NCBI RefSeq assembly: GCF_017814915.1
Contig: NZ_JAGIPZ010000013.1
Span: 53,594-117,593 of the forward strand
Reading direction: 5' to 3'
DNA length: 64,000 nucleotides
DNA from: Herbaspirillum sp. LeCh32-8
GTDB lineage: Bacteria; Pseudomonadota; Gammaproteobacteria; Burkholderiales; Burkholderiaceae_D
The stretch's first letter is position 1. Each line of letters starts with the position of its first letter. Made by a program: the position numbers and the translations under genes. Shown here piece by piece: positions 45,468-54,164 of this stretch. The notes under the pieces are model-generated. The model was not told where the DNA came from and ran no database searches. It saw nothing but the letters and a program-made list of their open reading frames with translations.

Positions 45468-45836
45468 TCAGGGCTGCACCAGCTTGGCCACGGCGTCGAG
45501 CAACACCGGTGGCTGGAACGGCTTGTTGACCCAGGCGCGGATGCCGACGGCTTTACCTTCCTGCTTGCGCGCCTCGCTGCTTTCGGTGGTCAGCATGATC
45601 ACCGGCGTGAACTTGTAGGAGGGCATCTGCTTCATCTCACGCACGAAGGACAGGCCGTCAAGATTGGGCATGTTCAGGTCCGAAATGACCAGGTTGAACT
45701 TGCGGCCATCGAGCTTCTTCAGCGCCTCCTTGCCGTCGGCGGCTTCCACTACCTGATAGCCGGCACCCTTCAACGCGATGGTGATGGTCTGCCGCAGGCT
45801 GAATGAATCGTCGACGATCAATATGCTCTTTTCCAT
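45468..45836 (-). CDS. cheY: Single-domain response regulator CheY
   Basis: A 122-residue receiver with acidic pair D9/D10, phospho-acceptor D53 (LVISDLNMPNLDG), the Thr in MLTTESSE and the Lys in WVNKPF. The start MEKSILIVDD has CGGAG seven bases upstream; the upstream codons are not part of it. It lies ten bases after the CheZ-like membrane gene and just before the STAS gene. Whether it binds the flagellar switch or another target is unknown. Confidence 0.93.
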   Translation of the reverse strand: MEKSILIVDDSFSLRQTITIALKGAGYQVVEAADGKEALKKLDGRKFNLVISDLNMPNLDGLSFVREMKQMPSYKFTPVIMLTTESSEARKQEGKAVGIRAWVNKPFQPPVLLDAVAKLVQP

Positions 45837-45846
45837 GAAGGCTCCG

Positions 45847-46902
45847 TCAAAAGAAGTCCACTTGCGACTGCGGTCCATTGTGGGAATGCTGCCCGGCGTG
45901 CACCTGTCGCTGCTCTTGGGTGGTATAGGTCTTTTCGAGGTCGGCCAGCCATTGTTCGGGCGACGGCAGCCCGGGCAGGTCGGTTTTCTGCAGCCGCACG
46001 ATGTCGCCTTGCAGGTGGTCGAGGATCTGGCTGATGCGATCCTGGAATTGCAGGTTGACCAGGATGTCGCACACCTCGCGGTCGACTTCCCGGTTCTCGC
46101 CTTCGAGCTGGTCGACGGTGGCCGACAGCTTCATGGCCGACTGGCGGAAATCGGACACCACCTGGTCGATCACTGCGCGCGAATTCTCGATGATGCCGTC
46201 AGCGCCGGCCGACAGCTCGCCGGCGGCGCCCACGGCAGCCTGGATCTGCTGGCGCACGGCGCGCGCGCGGGTGGAAATCTGTCGACTGTTCTCGGCCGAG
46301 CGCTCGGCCAGCTCCTGCCAGCTCTGCTCGCTGCTCAGGAGGTCGGTCACGCCGGTGTGGCCGGCCAACTGCTCGTTCTCTTGCGCCAGGCGGCGAATGT
46401 CTTCATTGGAGGCGGACAGCGCCTCCAGCTTGAGCAACAGCGCCTGGCGCGAGGCCAGCACGTTTTCCAGCGCCGAGGCGATGCCGCCCAGTTGCTCGGC
46501 GGCGCTCTGGATCACCTGCAACACGTCGGCGTTCTTGCCGCCCTGCGACAGGTTGAGCGCGCCGCCCAGGCGCTCATGGATGCCCACGAAGCGCGCGGTG
46601 AGATTATCGATGGCCGATTTGGTCTGGCTGCGCGCCAGCTGCACGTGTCCCTGCCACACCGGCAGCACGCGCTGCAACAAACCGGACAACCTGTCGCCGT
46701 CATCGGGGGCCGGCAGCGCGACGGCTCCTGCTCCGGCTGCAGTGGCCGCAGCCGGAGCAGGCAGGCAGGTGAGATAGAAGGCGCCGCCGATCAACAGACC
46801 GACCAGGCCACCCAACCACCAGTGCTGGGCCAGCATCATGAACAGCAGGAGGTTCACGAAACACAGCACCGGCAAAATATTGCGAAGCGATTTCACAGCC
46901 AT
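45847..46902 (-). CDS. Membrane coiled-coil protein with CheZ-like motif
   Basis: A 351-residue protein, first in the chemosensory operon. The start MAVKSLRNILP is chosen because the sigma-28 promoter would begin transcription near 46958, right of which the longer frame is not transcribed; GGATGG precedes the ATG. Two hydrophobic segments (ILPVLCFVNLLLFMML and WWLGGLVGLLIGGAFYLTC) form an N-terminal hairpin anchor. The rest is helical coiled coil resembling receptor cytoplasmic parts but without the receptor tip. Near the end LQFQDRISQIL has Asp and Gln at the spacing of the CheZ catalytic pair (DxxxQ, D288 and Q292), and the last residues QSQVDFF recall the CheY-docking tail of CheZ. A CheY phosphatase role is an inference. 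Confidence 0.65.
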   Translation of the reverse strand: MAVKSLRNILPVLCFVNLLLFMMLAQHWWLGGLVGLLIGGAFYLTCLPAPAAATAAGAGAVALPAPDDGDRLSGLLQRVLPVWQGHVQLARSQTKSAIDNLTARFVGIHERLGGALNLSQGGKNADVLQVIQSAAEQLGGIASALENVLASRQALLLKLEALSASNEDIRRLAQENEQLAGHTGVTDLLSSEQSWQELAERSAENSRQISTRARAVRQQIQAAVGAAGELSAGADGIIENSRAVIDQVVSDFRQSAMKLSATVDQLEGENREVDREVCDILVNLQFQDRISQILDHLQGDIVRLQKTDLPGLPSPEQWLADLEKTYTTQEQRQVHAGQHSHNGPQSQVDFF

Positions 46903-46965
46903 CCATCCAGAAAATGTTGTCGTTTTGACTGCACTGTCCTGGCTCCCCCGGACATCCATCTTTCA

Positions 46966-46993
46966 TTATCGGCAGTACGAAACTGTTTTTTTA
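46966..46993 (-). promoter_or_regulatory. Sigma-28 (FliA) promoter of the chemosensory operon
   Basis: On the minus strand TAAA and the perfect -10 GCCGATAA are 16 bases apart (15 is usual; an A-run allows a one-base shift), in front of the CheZ-like gene. The predicted start of transcription is near 46958. Confidence 0.75.
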
Positions 46994-47283
46994 GCAATAT
47001 TTCGAATATTTTGGTAAATATTCCCGCATTGCTGTCTGACGGCACGCGCCGCAGAAGCAACAATCGGCGGCGCGCCAGGTCTATCATGCGACGCGTGCAT
47101 GGCAGAGTCACCGAGCCAATGCACCGAAGAGGTCCCAGCCTGATTGTGCAGGCGTGACCAGAATAGCCTTGGGAGGAATAAAGGCCAATTTCCCGCTGAA
47201 TTATCGGCCACGCATCGCCGGGGGCGGCGCCCGCACATATTAATTATTAAAAAGACAACTCAAACCAAATAAATCCTCATCCC
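46994..47283. other. Divergent intergenic region before the DUF486 gene
   Basis: About 290 bases without a gene. It is AT-rich near 47000-47040 and again at 47240-47280, where TATTAATTATTAAAAAG precedes the DUF486 gene. A second GCCGATAA on the minus strand (47202 area) lacks a -35 partner and is not called. Confidence 0.4.
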
Positions 47284-47637
47284 ATGTTCAATTCCATTCC
47301 CGTCTGGTTGCAAACTGCCGGTCTGCTGGCCCTGTCCAACATGTTCATGACCGTGGCTTGGTATGGTCACTTGCGCAGCCTGGCCGCCAAGCCCTGGTGG
47401 ATCGCCGCGCTCATCAGCTGGGCCATTGCCCTGTTTGAATATCTGCTGCAAGTGCCGGCCAATCGCATCGGCTACACCCAGTTCAGCCTGGCGCAGCTGA
47501 AGATCATGCAGGAGGCGATCACGCTGACCGTGTTCGTGCCCTTCGCCATGCTCTACATGAACCAGCCCTTCAAGCTCGATTACCTGTGGGCTGGCCTGTG
47601 CCTGGTGGGCGCGGTGTACTTCATCTTCCGCACCTGA
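47284..47637 (+). CDS. DUF486 family membrane protein (DMT-type)
   Basis: A 117-residue inner-membrane protein with four helices (PVWLQTAGLLALSNMFMTVA, WWIAALISWAIALFEYLL, LKIMQEAITLTVFVPFAML, YLWAGLCLVGAVYFIF). The conserved KPWWIAALISWAIALFEY and PANRIGY segments mark DUF486, related to small drug/metabolite transporters. The function is unknown. Confidence 0.88.
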   Translation: MFNSIPVWLQTAGLLALSNMFMTVAWYGHLRSLAAKPWWIAALISWAIALFEYLLQVPANRIGYTQFSLAQLKIMQEAITLTVFVPFAMLYMNQPFKLDYLWAGLCLVGAVYFIFRT

Positions 47638-47760
47638 GGCGGCAGCCGTCCGCACTCGCCGTCCCCCGGGATCCCCGCGGCCGGAACGCCGCGGCGAAAT
47701 CATCTACAATGCCGCACCCGATCGCACCCGGCGTGCGCCCTGAAAGCAAGCAAGGGAAAC

Positions 47761-48402
47761 ATGGAACTGGAAAGCTATCGCTACATCGCAATCGAAGGCC
47801 CCATCGGGGTTGGCAAGACTTCGCTGGCCACGCGGCTGGCGACGCTGTTCGGCGCCGGCGCGATCCTTGAGCAGCCGGCCGACAATCCTTTCCTCGAGGC
47901 CTTCTACCGCGATGCCGGCCGCCACGCGTTCCAGACCCAGACCTTCTTCCTGCTGCAACGTATTGCGCAACTGCAGGCGCCGCTCGATCCGGCGCTGGCG
48001 GCCGAACGTTTCGTCGCCGACTTCATGCTGGAGAAGAATGCCTTGTTCTCCCAGCTGACCCTGGCCGGCGATGAACTGCAGCTCTATCAGGCGCTGCACG
48101 CGCAACTGCGTCCGCAGGTGCGCCTGCCAGACCTGGTGATCTACCTGCAGGCGCCGACGCCAACGCTGCTGGCGCGCATCGCCCAACGCGGCATCGGGAT
48201 GGAGGAAGCGATTTCCTCCGACTATCTGCAGCAGCTGTCCGACAGCTACAGCAATTTTTTCTATCACTACGAAGAGACGCCGGTACTGACCGTCAATACC
48301 GAGCACCTGGATCCGGCCCACAACGACGCCGATCTCCAGGTACTGCTGCAGCACATCGAAGCGATGCGCGGCAAGCGCGCCTTTCTCAATCAGGGAGGTT
48401 GA
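47761..48402 (+). CDS. Deoxynucleoside kinase
   Basis: A 213-residue P-loop kinase of the deoxynucleoside kinase family, feeding the dNTP salvage pathway. The P-loop is GPIGVGKTSLA; the base-binding Glu lies in EQPADNPFLEAFYRD and the lid Arg region in LLARIAQRGIGME. The substrate (deoxyadenosine, deoxyguanosine or both) is not determined by the sequence. It sits six bases before panB. In relatives this gene lies directly after folK. Confidence 0.9.
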   Translation: MELESYRYIAIEGPIGVGKTSLATRLATLFGAGAILEQPADNPFLEAFYRDAGRHAFQTQTFFLLQRIAQLQAPLDPALAAERFVADFMLEKNALFSQLTLAGDELQLYQALHAQLRPQVRLPDLVIYLQAPTPTLLARIAQRGIGMEEAISSDYLQQLSDSYSNFFYHYEETPVLTVNTEHLDPAHNDADLQVLLQHIEAMRGKRAFLNQGG

Positions 48403-48408
48403 TTTCCA

Positions 48409-49236
48409 ATGGCAGGCTATCTTCAGGAACCGGGCGCCGCGCGCACCAAACCGGTCACCACACACGCGCTGCAGGCCATGCGCGCCAAGGGTGACAAGAT
48501 CACCATGCTGACCTGCTACGACGCCAGCTTCGCCACGCTGATGGAACGCGCCGGCGTGGAGACCGTGCTGATCGGCGACTCGCTGGGCATGGTGTGCCAG
48601 GGCCACAACTCGACGCTGCCGGTGACCATTAACGACATCGCCTACCACACCGCCAGCGTGGCGCGCGGCGCCGGCACCATGCTGGTGATTGCCGACCTGC
48701 CCTTCGGCACCTACGCCACCCGCGAGGATGCGTTTCGCAATGCCGCCATCCTGATGCAGGCCGGCGCGCAGATGATCAAGCTGGAAGGCGGCGTCTGGCT
48801 GGCCGACACCATCAAGTTCCTGACCGAGCGGGGCATCCCGGTGTGCGCCCATATCGGCCTGACGCCGCAGTCGGTTCACCAGCTGGGCGGCTTCAAGGTG
48901 CAGGGCAAGACCAGCGACGGCGCCACCCAGCTGCATGCCGACGCGCTGGCAGTGCAACAGGCCGGCGCATCGCTGGTCGTGATTGAGGCGGTGCCGGCAG
49001 CACTGGGCAAGGAAGTCAGCGACCGCATCAGCATTCCCACCATCGGCATCGGCGCCGGCCCCGACTGCTCGGGCCAGGTGCTGGTGATGCACGACATGCT
49101 GGGCGTGTTCCCCGGCCACAAGAGCCGCTTCGTGCGCAACTTCATGGAGGGCGCCGACAGTATCGAGCACGCGCTGAAGGCCTACGTGGCTGCAGTCAAG
49201 GACGGCAGCTTCCCGGCACAGGAGCACTGCTTCTGA
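48409..49236 (+). CDS. panB: 3-methyl-2-oxobutanoate hydroxymethyltransferase
   Basis: A 275-residue enzyme making ketopantoate from ketoisovalerate and methylene-tetrahydrofolate, the first step to pantothenate and CoA. Signatures are [35 protein letters not shown] with the Mg-binding Asp, [26 protein letters not shown] and [20 protein letters not shown]. It follows the kinase after six bases and is ended by a terminator at 49284. Confidence 0.96.
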   Translation: MAGYLQEPGAARTKPVTTHALQAMRAKGDKITMLTCYDASFATLMERAGVETVLIGDSLGMVCQGHNSTLPVTINDIAYHTASVARGAGTMLVIADLPFGTYATREDAFRNAAILMQAGAQMIKLEGGVWLADTIKFLTERGIPVCAHIGLTPQSVHQLGGFKVQGKTSDGATQLHADALAVQQAGASLVVIEAVPAALGKEVSDRISIPTIGIGAGPDCSGQVLVMHDMLGVFPGHKSRFVRNFMEGADSIEHALKAYVAAVKDGSFPAQEHCF

Positions 49237-49283
49237 TGCGCGCGTATGTCGTCGTTCGACAGGACGGCTGTGGATAAGATAAG

Positions 49284-49310
49284 AAAAGCCCGGCACATGC
49301 CGGGCTTTTT
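49284..49310. terminator. Intrinsic terminator after panB
   Basis: AAAAGCCCGGC and GCCGGGCTTTTT form an 11-bp stem around ACAT, with T-tract right and A-tract left, about 48 bases after the panB stop. Confidence 0.92.
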
Positions 49311-49335
49311 CATTGGCGGGATTGAAACGCACAAT

Positions 49336-49371
49336 ACGATCTGCACGATCTGCACGATCTGCACGATCTGC
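49336..49371. repeat. Four tandem copies of a 9-bp unit
   Basis: ACGATCTGC is repeated four times perfectly between the panB and dnaJ terminators. Each copy contains a GATC site. It is a short variable-number-type array in noncoding DNA. Confidence 0.92.
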
Positions 49372-49401
49372 GCAGCTCTCGCCGCAAAGGCCGCAGGCAA
49401 G

Positions 49402-49434
49402 AAAAAACGGCCGGGCTTGCGGCCGGCCGTTTTT
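49402..49434. terminator. Bidirectional terminator after dnaJ
   Basis: ACGGCCGG and CCGGCCGT pair over 8 bp around an 8-base loop, with A-tract left and T-tract right, so it can end dnaJ on the minus strand. Confidence 0.85.
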
Positions 49435-49478
49435 CTCTTCAGGAATGCAGCACGAACTGCACGCCTTCCCGTCATGCC

Positions 49479-50606
49479 TTACTCGAAGAACTCCTTAACC
49501 TTGTCCTTCCAGGTCTTGGTCTGCGGGCTGTGCTTGGCGCCGCCTTCGGTGGTCAACTGCTCGAACTCGCGCAGCAGCTCCTTCTGGCGCTCGGTCAGCT
49601 TGACCGGGGTCTCGACCACTACGTGGCAGAACAGGTCGCCGGGGAAACCCGAGCGCACGCCCTTGATACCCTTGCCGCGCAGACGGAAAGTCTTGCCCGA
49701 CTGCGTGCCCTCGGGGATCGAGAAGGAGGCCTTGCCGTTGAGCGTAGGCGCTTCGATCTCGCCGCCCAGCGCCGCCTTGGCGAAGGAGATCGGCATCTCG
49801 CAATGCAGGTCGTCGCCGTCGCGCTGGAACACGTCGTGCGGCTTGATGTGGATTTCCACATACAGGTCGCCCGGAGGACCGCCGTTGACGCCCGGCTCGC
49901 CGTTGCCGGAGGAGCGGATGCGCATGCCGTCGTCGATGCCTTCCGGAATCTTCACTTCCAGCGTCTTGTTGCGCTTGATACGGCCGGCGCCGGCGCAAGT
50001 CGGGCACGGCTCGGGGATCACCTTGCCGCTGCCGTGGCACTTCGGGCAGGTCTGCTGGATGCTGAAGAAGCCCTGCTGCATGCGCACCTGGCCGTGGCCG
50101 CCGCAGGTCGAGCAGGTCACCGGCGAGGTGCCGGGCTTGGCGCCGCTGCCGTGGCAGGTATCGCACTCGTCCCAGGACGGCACGCGAATGGTGGTCTCGA
50201 AGCCGTGGGCGGCCTGCTCCAGCGTGATCTCGAGGTTGTAGCGCAGGTCTGCGCCGCGGTACACCTGCGGGCCCGAATTGCGACCGCGACCACCGCCGCC
50301 GCCGAAGATGTCGCCGAAGATATCGCCGAAGGCGTCAGCAAAACCGCCCGCGCCGGCGCCGCCGCCGGCACCCATGTTGGGGTCGACGCCGGCATGGCCG
50401 TAGCGGTCGTAGGCGTCGCGCTTCTGCGGATCGGACAGCATCTCGTAGGCTTCCTTGACCTCCTTGAACTTCTCTTCCGCGCCCTTGCTGTCCGGGTTGC
50501 GGTCAGGATGGTACTTCATCGCCAGCTTGCGATAAGCCTTCTTGATTTCGTCATCGGTGGCGTTTTTCGCCAGGCCGAGAATTTCGTAAAAATCGCGTTT
50601 TGCCAT
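49479..50606 (-). CDS. dnaJ: Chaperone DnaJ
   Basis: A 375-residue Hsp40. The J domain carries the HPD motif ([10 protein letters not shown]), followed by a Gly/Phe-rich linker ([20 protein letters not shown]), four CxxCxGxG zinc repeats ([37 protein letters not shown]) and a C-terminal substrate domain. It stimulates DnaK ATP hydrolysis. It is the last gene of grpE-dnaK-dnaJ, 236 bases after dnaK. Confidence 0.97.
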   Translation of the reverse strand: MAKRDFYEILGLAKNATDDEIKKAYRKLAMKYHPDRNPDSKGAEEKFKEVKEAYEMLSDPQKRDAYDRYGHAGVDPNMGAGGGAGAGGFADAFGDIFGDIFGGGGGRGRNSGPQVYRGADLRYNLEITLEQAAHGFETTIRVPSWDECDTCHGSGAKPGTSPVTCSTCGGHGQVRMQQGFFSIQQTCPKCHGSGKVIPEPCPTCAGAGRIKRNKTLEVKIPEGIDDGMRIRSSGNGEPGVNGGPPGDLYVEIHIKPHDVFQRDGDDLHCEMPISFAKAALGGEIEAPTLNGKASFSIPEGTQSGKTFRLRGKGIKGVRSGFPGDLFCHVVVETPVKLTERQKELLREFEQLTTEGGAKHSPQTKTWKDKVKEFFE

Positions 50607-50761
50607 TTCGTGTAACCCACCTTGTTATTGTGTTTCGCGGTGATTAACTGCGGAAACCAACAATGTGAAAAAGCCGAGTTCAGCTGTTGAGGCTGCGGGA
50701 CTCGGCGTGCCCTGCCGCGCTGTTGCTGCCGCGCGACCCGGGATGATGCATCTCAAAAATC

Positions 50762-50813
50762 CGCCCGGGCCGCGCAATGCGCATGGATTTCCACGCGCAT
50801 CGCGCCCCGGGCG
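50762..50813. repeat. Interrupted inverted repeat between dnaK and dnaJ
   Basis: CGCCCGGG (50762-50769) pairs with CCCGGGCG (50806-50813), and the inner ATGCGC (50777-50782) pairs with GCGCAT (50795-50800). The 50-base hairpin lies in the 236-base dnaK-dnaJ gap, where it may stabilise or partially terminate the dnaK message. No T-tract follows. The rest of the gap holds no gene. Confidence 0.6.
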
Positions 50814-50842
50814 CGAGGTCCGATCTTGCGATCAGACTCGGA

Positions 50843-52780
50843 TTACTTCACTTCCTTGAAGTCCGCGTCGACGACGTTGTCGTCCTTGGGCTGGGCCTGG
50901 CCGGTCGCGCCTTCGGCAGCACCAGCGCCGGCCGCGCCGCCGGCAGCGGCTTGCGCCTGCTGGTCGGCATACATCTTCTCGCCCAGCTTTTGCGCAGCAG
51001 TACCCAGCGCGGCGGTCTTGGCGTCGATGGCGGCCTTGTCGTCGCCCTTCAGGACGTCTTCCAGCTCCTTGATGGCGGCTTCGATGACTTCCTTCTCGCC
51101 GGCAGCCAGCTTGTCGCCGTATTCGCCCAGCGCCTTCCTGGTCGAGTGCACCAGCGCGTCGCCCTGGTTGCGGCTCTCGGCCAGTTCACGCAGCTTCTTG
51201 TCTTCCTCGGCGTTGGCCTCGGCGTCGCGCACCATCTTTTCGATCTCGTCTTCGTTCAGGCCCGAGTTCGCCTTGATGGTGATCTTGTTTTCCTTGCCGG
51301 TGGCCTTGTCCTTGGCGCCCACGTGCAGGATGCCGTTGGCGTCGATGTCGAAGGTCACTTCGATCTGCGGGGTGCCGCGTGGCGCCGGCGGGATGCCTTC
51401 CAGGTTGAATTCGCCCAGGCCCTTGTTGCCGGCGGCCATTTCGCGTTCACCCTGGTAGACCTTGATGGTCACGGCCGGCTGGTTGTCGTCGGCAGTCGAG
51501 AACACCTGGCTGAACTTGGTCGGGATGGTGGTGTTCTTCTTGATCATCTTGGTCATGACGCCGCCCATGGTCTCGATGCCCAGCGACAGCGGGGTCACGT
51601 CCAGCAGCAGCACGTCCTTGCGGTCGCCCGACAGGACCGAACCCTGGATCGCGGCGCCCACGGCGACGGCTTCGTCCGGGTTGACGTCACGGCGCGGATC
51701 CTTGCCGAAGAACTCCTTGACCTTCTCGATGACCTTGGGCATGCGGGTCATGCCGCCCACCAGGATCACGTCGTCGATGTCGGACACCTTCACGCCGGCA
51801 TCCTTGATGGCGGTGCGGCAGGGTTCGATGGTCTTGGCGATCAGCTCTTCCACCAGCGACTCCAGCTTGGCGCGGGTGATCTTCAGGTTCAGGTGAACCG
51901 GCGCGCCGTTGGCCATGGCGATGTACGGCTCGTTGATTTCGGTCTGCTGCGAGGACGACAGCTCGATCTTGGCGCGCTCGGCGGAAGCCTTGATGCGCTG
52001 CAGGGCGATGGCGTCCTTGGACAGGTCCAGGCCGTTGATCTTCTTGAACTCGTCGATGATGTAGTCGATCAGGCGCTGGTCGAAGTCTTCGCCGCCCAGG
52101 AAGGTGTCGCCGTTGGTGGACAGCACTTCGAACTGCTTTTCGCCGTCGACGTCGGCGATCTCGATGATCGACACGTCGAAGGTGCCGCCGCCCAAGTCAT
52201 ACACGGCGATCTTGCGGTCGCCCTTCTCTGCCTTGTCCAGGCCGAAGGCCAGTGCAGCCGCGGTCGGCTCGTTGATGATGCGCTTGACGTCCAGGCCGGC
52301 GATGCGGCCGGCGTCCTTGGTCGCCTGGCGCTGCGCGTCGTTGAAGTAGGCCGGCACGGTGATCACGGCTTCGGTGACTTCTTCGCCGAGGTAGTCTTCG
52401 GCGGTCTTCTTCATCTTGCGCAGGACTTCAGCCGAGATCTGCGGCGGCGCCAGCTTCTTGTCGCGCACGCCGATCCAGGCGTCGCCGTTGTCGGCGGCCA
52501 CGATCTCGTAGGGCATCAGGTTGATGTCCTTCTGCACTTCCTTTTCCTGGAACTTGCGGCCGATCAGACGCTTGGACGCGTAGATGGTGTTGCGCGGGTT
52601 GGTGACAGCCTGGCGCTTGGCGGGTGCGCCGACGAGGATCTCGCCGTCTTCCTGGTAAGCGATGATGGAGGGCGTGGTGCGCGCGCCTTCCGAGTTCTCG
52701 ATCACCTTGGGCACGTTGCCTTCCATGACGGAAACGCAAGAGTTGGTGGTGCCCAGGTCAATGCCAATGATTTTTCCCAT
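50843..52780 (-). CDS. dnaK: Chaperone DnaK (Hsp70)
   Basis: A 645-residue ATP-dependent chaperone. The nucleotide domain shows [17 protein letters not shown], the [16 protein letters not shown] phosphate-2 motif and [12 protein letters not shown]. The interdomain linker is [12 protein letters not shown], and the C-terminal tail is Ala/Gly/Gln-rich, ending [10 protein letters not shown]. It works with GrpE and DnaJ and also restrains sigma-32. The gap to grpE is 146 bases. Confidence 0.98.
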   Translation of the reverse strand: MGKIIGIDLGTTNSCVSVMEGNVPKVIENSEGARTTPSIIAYQEDGEILVGAPAKRQAVTNPRNTIYASKRLIGRKFQEKEVQKDINLMPYEIVAADNGDAWIGVRDKKLAPPQISAEVLRKMKKTAEDYLGEEVTEAVITVPAYFNDAQRQATKDAGRIAGLDVKRIINEPTAAALAFGLDKAEKGDRKIAVYDLGGGTFDVSIIEIADVDGEKQFEVLSTNGDTFLGGEDFDQRLIDYIIDEFKKINGLDLSKDAIALQRIKASAERAKIELSSSQQTEINEPYIAMANGAPVHLNLKITRAKLESLVEELIAKTIEPCRTAIKDAGVKVSDIDDVILVGGMTRMPKVIEKVKEFFGKDPRRDVNPDEAVAVGAAIQGSVLSGDRKDVLLLDVTPLSLGIETMGGVMTKMIKKNTTIPTKFSQVFSTADDNQPAVTIKVYQGEREMAAGNKGLGEFNLEGIPPAPRGTPQIEVTFDIDANGILHVGAKDKATGKENKITIKANSGLNEDEIEKMVRDAEANAEEDKKLRELAESRNQGDALVHSTRKALGEYGDKLAAGEKEVIEAAIKELEDVLKGDDKAAIDAKTAALGTAAQKLGEKMYADQQAQAAAGGAAGAGAAEGATGQAQPKDDNVVDADFKEVK

Positions 52781-52926
52781 GATTTTTCCTTCGTTCTTTC
52801 AGCCCTGGATGCCGGGCTACAGTAGTTTTTGATAGTTTTAATATGTGGAGGGAAGACGGACTTTCAAGCGCCGGAACCAGGCCGAAAAGCAAATTTTGTG
52901 CCTTTTTCTCCCCGGCGCCCCGTCGC

Positions 52927-53481
52927 TTACTTTCCCTGCGCCACCGTCACCAGCGCCGGGCGCAGCAGACGGTCGGAAATCATGTAGCCCTTTTGCAAGA
53001 CGGCCACCACGGTGTTGGCGTCCTGCTCGGCCGGCACGGCGGAAACCGCCTGGTGCTTCATCGGATCGAGCTTTTCGCCGGTTTGCGGGCTGACTTCCTG
53101 CAGCTTGTTCTTCTCGAACGCCGAGGACAGTTGCTTCAGGGTCATGTCCACGCCTTCCTTGAGCGACTCCAGCGAGGCGTTTTCGATCTTCAGGGCCATT
53201 TCCAGGCTGTCCTTGACGGCCAGCAGCGACTCGGCGAAACCTTCGATGGCGAACTTGTGGGCCTTGGCGATATCGTCCTGGGCGCGGCGGCGGATGTTCT
53301 CGCCTTCGGCGCGGGCGCGCAGGAAGGCGTCCTGCATCTCGGCAACCTTGGCTTCGGCCGCGGCCAGCTTGTCTTCCACGGTGGGCTCGGCAGGAGCGGC
53401 CTGGACGCCTTCGGCTGCGGCGTCAGCGGCGGCTGCAGCTTGCTGTTCGTTCTGCGCTTCCTGTTTTTCCATGTCTTGCAT
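52927..53481 (-). CDS. grpE: Nucleotide exchange factor GrpE
   Basis: A 184-residue protein that releases ADP from DnaK. An acidic Ala/Gln-rich start leads to a long coiled coil ([20 protein letters not shown]), then [21 protein letters not shown] and the beta-domain signature [24 protein letters not shown] lies ten bases before the ATG at 53481; MEKQE three codons in is an alternative. It is the first gene of the heat-shock operon. Confidence 0.95.
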   Translation of the reverse strand: MQDMEKQEAQNEQQAAAAADAAAEGVQAAPAEPTVEDKLAAAEAKVAEMQDAFLRARAEGENIRRRAQDDIAKAHKFAIEGFAESLLAVKDSLEMALKIENASLESLKEGVDMTLKQLSSAFEKNKLQEVSPQTGEKLDPMKHQAVSAVPAEQDANTVVAVLQKGYMISDRLLRPALVTVAQGK

Positions 53482-53565
53482 TCCTGAATTACCTCCAACA
53501 AATCAATCAGTGATGTGCGGCTGCAGGGCTTGTTTCCCGCCTGCCGACGCGGCGATGCCGCTCAA

Positions 53566-53591
53566 ATATGGCATACCCCTGAATTTTCAAG
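53566..53591 (-). promoter_or_regulatory. Sigma-32 heat-shock promoter of grpE-dnaK-dnaJ
   Basis: On the minus strand CTTGAAA, an 11-base gap and TGCCATAT resemble the RpoH consensus CTTGAAA/CCCCATNT, with the -35 perfect. Transcription would begin near 53558, about 77 bases before grpE. No CIRCE element overlaps it. Confidence 0.7.
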
Positions 53592-53811
53592 GGCTTCTTG
53601 CCCTGTTTTCCTTGGTTTCTTGCCTATTTCTGCTGTCTCAAGGCCGAAAGTGTTACCGGCTGTTACAGAAATTACCGAGCTCATCTTCAAGTTAATACGA
53701 CCTTGACCTAAGATGAATTCAAGCCTGAGCCGTTTCGCGCTCAGCGCGACCTGGACGCGGCGCTGCCCGGTCTGGACCTCCGGGCCCCGTTCCATCTAAT
53801 GGGGTAACACC

Positions 53812-53916
53812 ATGAAACTGCCACTGATTGCGGCCACCATCCTGGTCGCCGCCTACAGCCTGCTGGCCACTGCCTGGATCAGCTATTCCCACTTGGTGGG
53901 CCTGTTCGCGCTGTAG
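53812..53916 (+). CDS. Putative 34-aa membrane peptide
   Basis: A short ORF reading MKLPLIAATILVAAYSLLAT and ending WISYSHLVGLFAL, almost entirely one hydrophobic helix. GGGG lies about eight bases before the ATG, and a weak sigma-70-like pair (TTCAAG at 53686, 17 bases, TAAGAT at 53709) lies upstream. It is alone between grpE and hemH on the opposite strand. Small single-span membrane peptides of this type are common but hard to prove. Confidence 0.5.
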   Translation: MKLPLIAATILVAAYSLLATAWISYSHLVGLFAL

Positions 53917-54164
53917 ACTCGTTGTAGAGCCTTATCCGCAAGACCGGCAAGCCACCCGCCAGCCTCCTCATTGTTCTTCTAGGGAAGAGACAGCGATTCA
54001 GCCTCGCGCGAATTGCCATTCCAACAAGCGAAAGATTGCCCGCGCGCAAGCACCGAGCCCGCTATTCTAGCAGGCCGCAGGCGGCTTTCCGCCGAATCGG
54101 CGCATCCGCGGCAAGAGAACAACGGCAACAAGGCAGCCGCGGCCAAATGAAGGGAAAACCAGCC

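Noticed and set aside
47704..49332. Minus-strand frame opposite the deoxynucleoside kinase and panB
   Set aside because: Shadow of two strongly recognised genes; no motifs and no ribosome site.
49336..49371. CRISPR array
   Set aside because: The four 9-base units are tandem with no spacers between them, so this is a simple repeat.
53482..53811. CIRCE operator upstream of grpE
   Set aside because: I looked for TTAGCACTC-N9-GAGTGCTAA and degenerate forms and saw none.
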